The notes below the pieces were generated by a model. It was not told where the DNA came from, ran no database searches, and was given only the letters and a program-made list of their open reading frames with translations. Made by a program: the position numbers and the translations under genes. From contig CBDCJX010000013.1 of the NCBI GenBank assembly GCA_965218045.1, positions 35,574 to 99,573 on the forward strand: 64,000 nucleotides of DNA. The letters run 5' to 3'. Of this stretch, positions 37,154 to 44,989 are shown in pieces. Source of the DNA: CAVRCA01 sp965218045 (lineage in GTDB: Bacteria; Pseudomonadota; Alphaproteobacteria; Acetobacterales; Acetobacteraceae). Position 1 is the stretch's first letter. Every line of letters begins with the position of its first letter.

Positions 37154-37610
37154 GGCCACGATAGGGCGGCACGTCCTGCGCCGGCACCCAGGCGCCCTCC
37201 GGTGGCGCGCCGGTCTGCCAGAACACGTCGATCGGCATGCCGCCGCGCGGATACCAGTAGGCACCGATGCGCAGCCACACCGGGTCCAGCAGCGCGGTCA
37301 GTCGCGCGGCGATCTGCATGGTGCAGGCTTCGTGGAACGCGCCGTGATTGCGAAAGCTGGTCAGGAACAGTTTCAGCGACTTGCTCTCCACGATCCAGTC
37401 GCGCGGGATGGTGTCGATCACGATGTGCGCGAAGTCGGGCTGGCCGGTGAGCGGACAAAGCGAGGTGAACTCGGGCGCGGTGAACCGGATGGCGTAATGC
37501 CGGCCGGGTGCTGGGTTCGGCACGCGCTCGAGCCGCGCCTCCTCGGGGCAAGCGGGCTGAGGCGTGTGACGGCCGAGCTGGGTCAGGCCGGCGTAGGAGG
37601 GATCGGTCAT
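37146..37610 (-). CDS. queF: NADPH-dependent preQ0 reductase
   Basis: Reduces the nitrile of 7-cyano-7-deazaguanine (preQ0) to the aminomethyl group of preQ1. The 154-residue length matches the unimodular QueF form. Catalytic Cys is in EFTSLCPLTGQPDFAHI (near residue 51) with the following Asp, and the NADPH/substrate motif is ESKSLKLFLTSFRNHGAFHE (residues ~75-94). The ATG at 37610 starts MTDPSYAGLTQLGRHT. It sits between the GFA-family gene and queG on the same strand. Confidence 0.96.
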   Translation of the reverse strand: MTDPSYAGLTQLGRHTPQPACPEEARLERVPNPAPGRHYAIRFTAPEFTSLCPLTGQPDFAHIVIDTIPRDWIVESKSLKLFLTSFRNHGAFHEACTMQIAARLTALLDPVWLRIGAYWYPRGGMPIDVFWQTGAPPEGAWVPAQDVPPYRGRG

Positions 37611-37678
37611 GCCGGCGATGTAGGCGCGCCCGCGCCCGAGCGCTATGGGGTGGCGCCTACGCCGCTGGTGAGCGGCTG

Positions 37679-38107
37679 CTATTCCGGGACGGTTTCGCCG
37701 GAGCCGCCGAACTCGGCGGGAAAGTCCTTCATCTTCGGCAGCCCGTCGCGCATCGGCAGCACCGTCTCGGCATAGTTGAGGTGCACCTGTGGCGCGAAAG
37801 CCAGCTCTGGCAGGGTCGCGGCGAAGACGTCGATCGCTTGCAGCGGAGGGTGCACCGCCATCAGGTGGCCGCCGCACAGCCGGCAATACTGGCGATGGCT
37901 GAGGTCGGTCTTGTGGTAGGTCTCGACGTGCTCGGCGCCCTTGGTCACCTGCACTGCCTCGGTCGGCCAGATGGTGAACGCGTTCACCGGACCGCCCGAC
38001 CAGGAACGGCACGATCGGCAATGGCAGTAGCCCATCGCGTTGGGCTCGCCGCTCACCTTGATCTCCACGGCGCCGCAGAAGCACGCTCCCTGATACGAAC
38101 CGCTCAT
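37679..38107 (-). CDS. GFA-family (glutathione-dependent formaldehyde-activating-like) protein
   Basis: A 142-residue zinc protein of the GFA/CENP-V fold. It shows the repeated Cys pairs that bind zinc: GACFCGAVEIKVSG, GYCHCRSCRSWSGGP and YCRLCGGHLM. Family members are annotated as formaldehyde-activating or S-(hydroxymethyl)glutathione synthase, but most have unknown activities. The ATG at 38107 is preceded by GGAGG. It sits between tgt and queF on the same strand; whether it contributes to queuosine metabolism is unknown. Confidence 0.85.
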   Translation of the reverse strand: MSGSYQGACFCGAVEIKVSGEPNAMGYCHCRSCRSWSGGPVNAFTIWPTEAVQVTKGAEHVETYHKTDLSHRQYCRLCGGHLMAVHPPLQAIDVFAATLPELAFAPQVHLNYAETVLPMRDGLPKMKDFPAEFGGSGETVPE

Positions 38108-38245
38108 GGTGTTTCCTCCCGTGTTGCTTGGTGCAAACCCGAAATTGCACCAGCGCATGCGCGCGGCAAAGCGAAATCGGCGCGGCCACTCTCCGTCGAG
38201 AGCGACTTGGATCAGCGGCCGCACTCCTCGGCCTCCTCTCGGCGC

Positions 38246-39358
38246 TCACGCTGCCACCGCCCATCCGGCGCGCACGTCGGCGATGTGCGCCGCCAGCCGC
38301 CGCGCCACGATAGCGGCGCGCAGGCCGCGCATCAGGTCCTGGTAGTAGGTCAGGTTGTGCCAGGTGAGCAGCATCGGGCCGAGCATTTCGTCGGCGCGGA
38401 ACAGATGATGCAGATAGCCGCGCGGGTGGCGCGTGCAGGCCGGGCAGCCGCAGGCGGCATCGAGCGGGCGCGGATCATCGGCGAAGCGCGCGTTGCGCAG
38501 GTTGGCGATCCCCCAGGAGGTGAAGGCGCGCGCGGTGCGGCCGCCGCGCGTCGGGATTACGCAGTCGAACATGTCCACGCCACGCGCCACCGCGCCGAGC
38601 AGGTCGTCCGGCGTACCGACTCCCATCAGATAGCGCGGTTTGTCAGCGGGCAGATGCGGAATGGTGGCCTTGATGGTGGCGAGCATCGCGTCCTGCCCCT
38701 CGCCGACCGCAAGACCGCCGATCGCGTAGCCGTCAAAACCGATCGCGGTGAGCGCGGCGGCGGAGACGGCGCGCAAGTCGGGATAGGTGCTGCCCTGCAC
38801 GATGCCGAACAGGCCGTAGCCGGAGCGGGCGACGAACGCCTCCCGCGAGTGCCGCGCCCAGCGCGTGGTGAGGTCGAGCGAGGCGCGCGCCGCGTCATGC
38901 GTGGCGGGGAATGACGTGCATTCGTCGAGCGCCATGGTGATGGTGGCATCGAGCAGGTGCTGGATCTCGATCGACCGCGCCGGGGTGAGACGATGCTTGG
39001 AGCCGTCGGTATGCGACTGGAACGTCACCCCCTCGGCGTCGATCGTTCGCAGCTTGGCGAGCGACATCACCTGAAATCCGCCGGAATCGGTGAGGATCGG
39101 ACCGGGCCAGTCCATCAACCGATGCAGCCCGCCCAACGCGGCGACGCGCTCGGCACCGGGGCGCAGCATCAGGTGGTAGGTGTTGCCGAGCACGATCGAC
39201 GCCCCGGTCGCACGCACCGCGTCGGCGGTCATCGCTTTTACGGTGCCGGCGGTGCCGACTGGCATGAACACCGGGGTGTCGACCAGGCCATGCGAGGTGT
39301 GCAGCACCCCCGCACGGGCGGCGCCGTCACTTGCGGCGAGGGTGAAGCCGAAGGTCAC
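38246..39358 (-). CDS. tgt: tRNA-guanine transglycosylase
   Basis: Exchanges guanine-34 of tRNAs with GUN anticodons for preQ1. It is 370 residues long. Motifs include MPVGTAGTVKAMTADAVRAT, the active-site region LTDSGGFQVMSLAKLRTID (nucleophile-side Asp near residue 88), the catalytic Asp in GVDMFDCVIPTR, and the zinc-binding ACGCPACTRHPRGYLHHLF near residue 301. The GTG at 39358 starts VTFGFTLAASDGAARAG; the longer frame to 39445 overlaps the upstream PEP-CTERM-like gene. It leads tgt, GFA, queF and queG, a queuosine cluster. Confidence 0.96.
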   Translation of the reverse strand: MTFGFTLAASDGAARAGVLHTSHGLVDTPVFMPVGTAGTVKAMTADAVRATGASIVLGNTYHLMLRPGAERVAALGGLHRLMDWPGPILTDSGGFQVMSLAKLRTIDAEGVTFQSHTDGSKHRLTPARSIEIQHLLDATITMALDECTSFPATHDAARASLDLTTRWARHSREAFVARSGYGLFGIVQGSTYPDLRAVSAAALTAIGFDGYAIGGLAVGEGQDAMLATIKATIPHLPADKPRYLMGVGTPDDLLGAVARGVDMFDCVIPTRGGRTARAFTSWGIANLRNARFADDPRPLDAACGCPACTRHPRGYLHHLFRADEMLGPMLLTWHNLTYYQDLMRGLRAAIVARRLAAHIADVRAGWAVAA

Positions 39359-39362
39359 TTGT

Positions 39363-40040
39363 TCAGGGGAGCGCAGCTCGCGGGTCGGAGCGGCGGGCAG
39401 AACGCCGGCGGGCTGCGGGAAGCAGCGCCAGGCCGAAGCCGACAACGGCGATCGAGGCGGGTTCGACGACGTTGGAGGCGAGTGGGGCGAACTGGACGGC
39501 GTCGTAGCGATAGGCGAGCCCGATCATCCCGATGAAACCGGTCTGATCGGCCAGGGCGTCGAAGGCCGACAGCGGCACAATCCCCGCCGACGCGGCGAAA
39601 TCGACGATGACATTGCGGCCCTTGCCGAAACCCGCCGGGGCGAGCGCATAAGAATCGGCGACGGCAAGCGCCGGTGTCGCGGCGAAAGCGAAGGTCGGTC
39701 CGTTGCGGACCGGCACGGTGATCGGTGCCAACCTGTCGCTGAACACCGCGCGCGATCGGTCGAGCGCCGCGTTGTAGCCGGGATTGAACGTCACGGTCGG
39801 CGCCAACGCGCCCTTGCCGGTGATGAGCGGGGTCAACTCGCCGGCAACGGTCAGGCCGACGCTCGTCAGGTTGCCGAGCGACGGATCGAAATCCGGCAGT
39901 TGCACCAATGTCGGGCCGGCTGCGGCGGTGTATTGCGTGAGCGATGCCGTCTCGGTCAGCACCGCGCCGCGCGCCGCGCCGATCGGCGACGCGGCCAGCC
40001 CTAGCGCCGCCGCTGCAAACAAAAGCTCCACACGCATCAT
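39363..40040 (-). CDS. Secreted protein with a PEP-CTERM-like anchor (choice-of-anchor E type)
   Basis: A 225-residue protein with an N-terminal signal peptide (MMRVELLFAAAALGLAASPI, cleavage near AARGA) and a C-terminal sorting signal: VVEPASIAVVGFGLALLP followed by AARRRSARR, a PEP-CTERM variant with EPAS in place of PEP. The middle portion (for example VQLPDFDPSLGNLTSVGLTV and GELTPLITG) resembles the choice-of-anchor E domain of short exopolysaccharide-associated proteins. The signal would be processed by an exosortase/archaeosortase system encoded elsewhere. Its stop lies only 4 bp before the tgt start, so it may be cotranscribed with the tRNA-modification gene. Confidence 0.7.
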   Translation of the reverse strand: MMRVELLFAAAALGLAASPIGAARGAVLTETASLTQYTAAAGPTLVQLPDFDPSLGNLTSVGLTVAGELTPLITGKGALAPTVTFNPGYNAALDRSRAVFSDRLAPITVPVRNGPTFAFAATPALAVADSYALAPAGFGKGRNVIVDFAASAGIVPLSAFDALADQTGFIGMIGLAYRYDAVQFAPLASNVVEPASIAVVGFGLALLPAARRRSARRSDPRAALP

Positions 40041-40123
40041 GCAGCTCCGGACTGTTCCTCGGTTGCGATTGTAGGTGAAGCTCGGCCGAAGTCCATGTGG
40101 CTTCGGCACTGGCCAGGCGCGCC

Positions 40124-40894
40124 TCAGGCGTGGTGCGGCAGCAGGTCGTCGAGCTTCCACTCCTCGGCCGAGGCGCCCGCCAAAGCCTGGATGCGCTCCT
40201 CGTCGGCAGCCAGCTCCGCCGCCTCGCCGGCGTACATGATCTCGCCATGATCCAGCACGTAGGCGTAGTCGGCGATCTCCAGGCTCATGCGCACGTTCTG
40301 CTCGACCAGCAGCACCGATATCCCGTCGGCCCGCATCTGCGCGATGATGCGAAACACCTCCTGCACGATGAGCGGCGCCAGACCCTGCGACGGCTCATCG
40401 AGGATCAGCAGCCGCGGATTGAGCAGCAACGCGCGGGCGATCGACAGCATCTCCTGCTCGCCGCCGGACAGTTGCCGACCACGATTGGCGCGCCGCTCGG
40501 CCAGCCGGGGGAACAGCTCGAACACGCGCGGGATGGTCCACGGACCCGAGCGCGCCGCCGGCACGAGCAGGTTCTCCTCGACCGTGAGATTGGCGAAGAT
40601 TTTTCGCCCCTCCGGCACGTAGCCCACCCCCAGGCTGGCAATGCGGAACGGGGGCAGCCGTGTCGCCTCCTGCCCGAAGATGCGAACGGTGCCGGCGCGC
40701 GGCGGGGTGAGACCGACCAGGCTGCGCAAGGTCGTCGTCTTGCCGGCGCCATTGCGACCAAGCAACGTGGTGATGCGGCCCGCGGCGACGTCGATCGACA
40801 CGTCGTGCAGGATATGGCTCTTGCCATAGAACGTGTTCAGGCCCTCGACCTGCAACGCTTGGCCGCCATCCGCGCGGTTCGCCGCGTTGCTCAT
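40124..40894 (-). CDS. livF: Branched-chain amino acid ABC transporter ATPase LivF
   Basis: One of two ATPases of the LIV importer, 256 residues. Walker A is GRNGAGKTTTLRSLVGL (residues ~40-56), the ABC signature is QLSGGEQEMLSIARALL near residue 141, and Walker B is LLILDEPSQGLAP. The ATG overlaps the livG stop by 4 bp. It is the last gene of the livJ-H-M-G-F run. LivF-type subunits are distinguished from LivG by the shorter switch region and this position. Confidence 0.93.
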   Translation of the reverse strand: MSNAANRADGGQALQVEGLNTFYGKSHILHDVSIDVAAGRITTLLGRNGAGKTTTLRSLVGLTPPRAGTVRIFGQEATRLPPFRIASLGVGYVPEGRKIFANLTVEENLLVPAARSGPWTIPRVFELFPRLAERRANRGRQLSGGEQEMLSIARALLLNPRLLILDEPSQGLAPLIVQEVFRIIAQMRADGISVLLVEQNVRMSLEIADYAYVLDHGEIMYAGEAAELAADEERIQALAGASAEEWKLDDLLPHHA

Positions 40895-41643
40895 GTCGCG
40901 GCTCCGAGATAGGCGACCTGCACCGCCTGGTCGGCGGCGATCTCCTCGGGCGTGCCGTCGGCCAGCAGCCGTCCCTGATCCAGCACGCTGATCCGATCGG
41001 CGAGATTGAACACCACGCGCATGTCGTGCTCCACCAGGACGATGGTGTAGGCGCCGTCACGGTGCAGCCGGCGGATCAGGCCGGCAACCTGATAGGTCTC
41101 CTGCTCGCCCATCCCCGCCGTCGGCTCGTCGAGCAGCAGCAACCTCGGCTTGAGCGCCAGCGCCATGGCGATCTCCACCGCGCGCTGGTCGCCGTGCGAC
41201 AACTCGCCGACCAGCCGGTCGGCTTTCGTGGTGAGGCCGGTCAGCGCCAAAATCTCCTCGATGCCGGACGCGACCCGCGCGGCGTCGGCGCGGCGCTGCC
41301 ACAAACGCAGCTTGAGCCCGGCCTGCGCTTCCACCGCGATGCGGAGATTCTCGTCAACCGCCAGCTCGGGAAAGATCTCGGTGATCTGGAATGTCCGCGC
41401 CATGCCGCGCGCGACGCGCTGGGTGACGGCCAGGCGCGTCACGGTCTCGCCGTCGAACACGATCTCGCCCGTGGTCGGCGGGAAGAATCCCGAGATCATG
41501 TTGAAGAATGTCGTCTTGCCAGCGCCGTTCGGTCCGATGATCGCACGCAGCTCGCCCTGTGCCACGGTGAGCGACACGCCGTCCACCGCGCGCAGGTTGC
41601 CGAAATGCTTCGATGCGTCGCGCACTTCGAGCATCGCGGTCAT
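40891..41643 (-). CDS. livG: Branched-chain amino acid ABC transporter ATPase LivG
   Basis: The second LIV ATPase, 250 residues. Walker A IGPNGAGKTTFFNMISGFF (residues ~35-53) is followed by ARTFQITEIFPELAVDENL, a typical LivG segment, the signature LSHGDQRAVEIAMAL and Walker B RLLLLDEPTAGMGEQE. It overlaps livM upstream and livF downstream by 4 bp each. Powers uptake of leucine, isoleucine, valine or related amino acids or amides through LivHM. Confidence 0.93.
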   Translation of the reverse strand: MTAMLEVRDASKHFGNLRAVDGVSLTVAQGELRAIIGPNGAGKTTFFNMISGFFPPTTGEIVFDGETVTRLAVTQRVARGMARTFQITEIFPELAVDENLRIAVEAQAGLKLRLWQRRADAARVASGIEEILALTGLTTKADRLVGELSHGDQRAVEIAMALALKPRLLLLDEPTAGMGEQETYQVAGLIRRLHRDGAYTIVLVEHDMRVVFNLADRISVLDQGRLLADGTPEEIAADQAVQVAYLGAAT

Positions 41644-42632
41644 GTCGCATCGCCTCGTTGCGTGAAGCCGAGCAAGCCGCGCGGGAAGAACAGCACGACG
41701 AGGACGAAGATCAGTCCGACGAAGCTCATCCAGTTCGTCGTCATCGAGGAGATGTAGTCCTGCAGGAACACGTAGACCACGGCCCCCACCAGCGGGCCCC
41801 AGAACGAACGCATGCCGCCCATTACCGCCATGATCACGATGATGCCCGACAGCGAGTAGTGCAGCATCAACGGGTCGGCGAAATTGTTGAGCAGCGCATA
41901 CAACGTGCCGGCGAAGGCGGTGAAGAAGCAGGAGATCGAGAAGGAGAGCCAGATGTGCCGCTCGATCGGGATGCCGAGAAAGCGGGCGCGGCGCTCGTTC
42001 TCGCGGATCGCCAGCAAGGTGCGGCCGAATGGCGAGTTCAGCACCAGCCAGATCAGGCCCACCGCCACCGCGAACATCGCCAGCAGGAAGTAGTAGAACG
42101 TCGTGTCGTGCGAGGTGATGTCGAGTGTGGTGAAGCCGAGATGGATCGGCTCGCGCTGGAACCCGCGCAACCCGTCATAGCCGCCGGTGAGGCTGTTCCA
42201 GCTATAGGCGACGTAGTAGCCGATCTGGCCGAACGCGATGGTGACCATCGCGAAGTAGATGCCGCGTCGGCGCACGATCAGCAGGCCGAACAGGGTTCCC
42301 AGCACGCCGCCCAGCAAGGTGCCCAGCACGATCGCCAGCGGCGTGCTGGCGGCGATGTATTTCAAGCTCAGCCCAGCGCCGTACGCGCCGAGGCCGAAGT
42401 AGGCGGCGTGGCCGAAGCTCATCACGCCGGTGAAGCCGAGCAGGATGTTGAACCCCATGGCGGCGAGACCGAATACCAGCACGCGCCCGGCCAGCGCCGT
42501 GTAGCCGCCGAGCAGCGGCAGCCAGAACGGGACCGTGAGCAGGACCGCCCAGATCACCACCAGCGGCAGCCAACGTTGCCCGTGCTGCTGCGTCGCGCTG
42601 GTGGGTGGCGCAAGCGTGCGGGTGGTGCTCAT
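41640..42632 (-). CDS. livM: Branched-chain amino acid ABC permease LivM
   Basis: A 330-residue inner-membrane permease with about ten hydrophobic segments. Family motifs include NILLGFTGVMSFGHAAYFGL (near residue 70) and the EAA-like coupling loop FGRTLLAIRENERRARFLGI near residue 215. The start at 42632 (MSTTRTLAPP) overlaps the livH stop by 4 bp; the longer frame to 42911 is the antisense-like extension inside livH. With LivH it forms the translocation channel. Confidence 0.92.
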   Translation of the reverse strand: MSTTRTLAPPTSATQQHGQRWLPLVVIWAVLLTVPFWLPLLGGYTALAGRVLVFGLAAMGFNILLGFTGVMSFGHAAYFGLGAYGAGLSLKYIAASTPLAIVLGTLLGGVLGTLFGLLIVRRRGIYFAMVTIAFGQIGYYVAYSWNSLTGGYDGLRGFQREPIHLGFTTLDITSHDTTFYYFLLAMFAVAVGLIWLVLNSPFGRTLLAIRENERRARFLGIPIERHIWLSFSISCFFTAFAGTLYALLNNFADPLMLHYSLSGIIVIMAVMGGMRSFWGPLVGAVVYVFLQDYISSMTTNWMSFVGLIFVLVVLFFPRGLLGFTQRGDAT

Positions 42633-43498
42633 GTCATCATCCCTTCCTCGCCCATCAGGCCGCGCGGTCGGACCAGCAGCACCAGGGCCATGATGACGTA
42701 GATCACCGCCTCGCTGCCGGTTGGGAACACCGCGGTCGTGAGCGCCGCCGCGACGCCGATCAGCAGCCCGCCGAGCAAGGTTCCGGTCAGGCTGCCGACC
42801 CCGCCCACGATGATGGCGATGAAGCTCGGCATCAGCAGGTCGTCGCCCATGTTGGGATTGAGCCCGATCTGCCCCGCCGCCAACACGCCCGCCAAGCCGG
42901 CGAGCAGGCAACCCACGCCGAAGTTGAACGAACGCAACAGCCGCACATTGACGCCGAGGGCGGCCACCGTCTCGATGTCGAGCGTGCCGGCGCGGATGCG
43001 CACGCCAACCCGCGTATAGCGCAAAAAGGCGAACAGCCCGGCGACCGCGACGATGACCACCGCCACCATGAACACGCGGTACCAGGTGATGAAGAACAGC
43101 GCGGGCGAGAGCGGCTGCGCCAGGCTCGCCGGGATGCCGAGCGGCAGGCCGTTCGGCCCCCAGATGTAACGGGCGACATCCTGCATGATGAAGGCCAGGC
43201 CGAAGGTCAGCAGCAGGCTGTACACCGGGTCGCGCCGGTACACCCGGCGGATCATCAGCCGCTCGACGATGAAGCCCAGCAGCGCGGTGAGCAATGGGGC
43301 GATGACCAACGCACCCCAGAACCCCACCGTCGGTGTCAGCATGAAGGCGAAGTAGCCGCCGAGGGCGAGGAAGTTGCCGTGCGCGAAATTGATCACGTTG
43401 CTGAGGTTGAGGATCAGCGACAGGCCCAGCGCCATCAGCACGTAGAAGGCGCCGATGATCAGGCCGTTGGTGAGGTTGTACAGGACGACTTGCAGCAA
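42629..43498 (-). CDS. livH: Branched-chain amino acid ABC permease LivH
   Basis: A 289-residue permease with about eight hydrophobic helices. Motifs are YNLTNGLIIGAFYVLMALGL at the N-terminus, LSNVINFAHGNFLALGGYFA near residue 31 (the LivH counterpart of the SFGHAA motif), and the coupling helix RYTRVGVRIRAGTLDIETVA with LGVN near residue 150. It starts 76 bp after the binding-protein gene, the usual gap in which the message is processed or attenuated so binding protein exceeds permease. Confidence 0.93.
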   Translation of the reverse strand: MLQVVLYNLTNGLIIGAFYVLMALGLSLILNLSNVINFAHGNFLALGGYFAFMLTPTVGFWGALVIAPLLTALLGFIVERLMIRRVYRRDPVYSLLLTFGLAFIMQDVARYIWGPNGLPLGIPASLAQPLSPALFFITWYRVFMVAVVIVAVAGLFAFLRYTRVGVRIRAGTLDIETVAALGVNVRLLRSFNFGVGCLLAGLAGVLAAGQIGLNPNMGDDLLMPSFIAIIVGGVGSLTGTLLGGLLIGVAAALTTAVFPTGSEAVIYVIMALVLLVRPRGLMGEEGMMT

Positions 43499-43574
43499 GG
43501 GCGGCTCCTCCGGTCAGGTGCGCGCACGGCCGCGCCCGTTTCGGGGGCGCGGCCGCTTTGGCTCGGCGTTGGGT

Positions 43575-44816
43575 TCAGGCCGGGTAGCTCAGCTTGCAGC
43601 CGGTTTTGGCCACGCTGCCCGCCGCCTTCTCCCCCGGCACCGTTGCCTTGGTGGTGAAGATGTTGTCGGGATCGCCCTCTGGCGGATGCACCTCGCCCAC
43701 GAACACATTGCTCATGAGCTGGTGGTCACCGGCGCGATAGCGGACCTTGCCGGGCTGCAACGCCACATCCGGCGGCAGCTCCAGATCCTCCATCGCGTGC
43801 GACAGCTTGACGCCGTCCAGCGACTTCGCCTTGTCGGCGGCGAGCCGCACGGTGTGGATCGCGACATAGCCGAACCAGTGCCGCGCGCTCGGCTTCTTGC
43901 CGGTTGCCTTCTCGAAATCGGCGACAAAGCGCTTCACTTCCGGCACGTCCGGCTGGTTCCACCACCATTCGTAGCACCACCAGCCGGCCTGGGCGTCCTT
44001 CGGGACCGACTTGACGCTCTCCATCTCGAACAGCGCGCCGCCGAGCGCCATGTCCTTGGCCATGCCGAACTGGACGAACTGCTTCATGCAGTTGATCTGC
44101 GCCAGGCCGCCCATGTTGTTGAGCAGCACCTTCGGCCCGTAAGCCTTTGCCTTGATCAAGGTGCCGGAGAAGTCGGAGGTGTTGATCGGCAGCATGTCGC
44201 CCTGGAACTCGCCGCCCGCCGCCTTCAGCTTCCTGATGAAGGCGTCCTGCAAGGTGTGGCCGTAGGCGTAGTCGGGGGTGATGAAGAACCATTTCTTGCC
44301 GAAACGCTGCACCAGCTCGCTGGTGATCGCCGAGGCGTCCATCGAGGTGGTGTTGCAGATGCGAAAGACGTTCCATTTGCAATCGGTGCCGGTGATCGGG
44401 TCGGTGTGGCCGCCCGGCACGATGTGGAAAACCTTCTTTTCGTTGGTGACCTGCGACATGGCGTAGGCGATGCCCGAGTTCACGTCGCCGAGGATCACGT
44501 CCACCTGGTCGCGGTCGATCAGCTTGCGGGTCTTCTGCACGCCGGTGCCGACATCGTTGGCAGAATCCTCGACCAGGAGTTCCACCGGGCGACCGAGGAT
44601 GCCGCCCTTCTTGTTCATCGCCGCCACGGTGTACTTGGCGCCCTCGACCTCGCTCGCGGCCAGCGCCGAGAGGATGCCGGTGAGCGGGTCCACCAGGCCG
44701 ATCTTCACCGGCTGCTCGCCCCGCGCCGCGATCAACGGCGGCGCGGCAAGCGCGGTCGCGGCCCCCGCCAGGAGCAGCGTGCGTCGGCCGAGCCGAGCCG
44801 GGTCTGTTGCCGTCAT
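43575..44816 (-). CDS. livJ: Periplasmic substrate-binding protein of the liv ABC importer
   Basis: A 413-residue type I periplasmic binding protein for the adjacent permease. The N-terminus is a Tat-like signal (RLGRRTLLLAGAATALAA with paired Arg), followed by VKIGLVDPLTGILSALAASE, the usual start of the mature LivJ-like fold, and later RKLIDRDQVDVILGDVNSG. The ligand may be a branched-chain amino acid, an amide or urea, since this family has many specificities. The upstream region, 44817-44990, borders the truncated restriction-modification gene and contains the operon's promoter; the ATG follows a GGAGC run. Confidence 0.9.
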   Translation of the reverse strand: MTATDPARLGRRTLLLAGAATALAAPPLIAARGEQPVKIGLVDPLTGILSALAASEVEGAKYTVAAMNKKGGILGRPVELLVEDSANDVGTGVQKTRKLIDRDQVDVILGDVNSGIAYAMSQVTNEKKVFHIVPGGHTDPITGTDCKWNVFRICNTTSMDASAITSELVQRFGKKWFFITPDYAYGHTLQDAFIRKLKAAGGEFQGDMLPINTSDFSGTLIKAKAYGPKVLLNNMGGLAQINCMKQFVQFGMAKDMALGGALFEMESVKSVPKDAQAGWWCYEWWWNQPDVPEVKRFVADFEKATGKKPSARHWFGYVAIHTVRLAADKAKSLDGVKLSHAMEDLELPPDVALQPGKVRYRAGDHQLMSNVFVGEVHPPEGDPDNIFTTKATVPGEKAAGSVAKTGCKLSYPA

Positions 44817-44989
44817 ATGGAGTAGCTCCCTGTTCCGTTGGCCCTATTCGCGGCACCGTTTCGGCTGGTTTCACCGCCGAGGCAGGGGAGCTTAACGTTC
44901 GTCTCACGTTTGGTCGAGCCGTGCGCGGTGGGGCACGTCCAAAAAATTTGCCGGGTGCAATCGTAGGCGGGGAGGATCAGGGGGGATCG

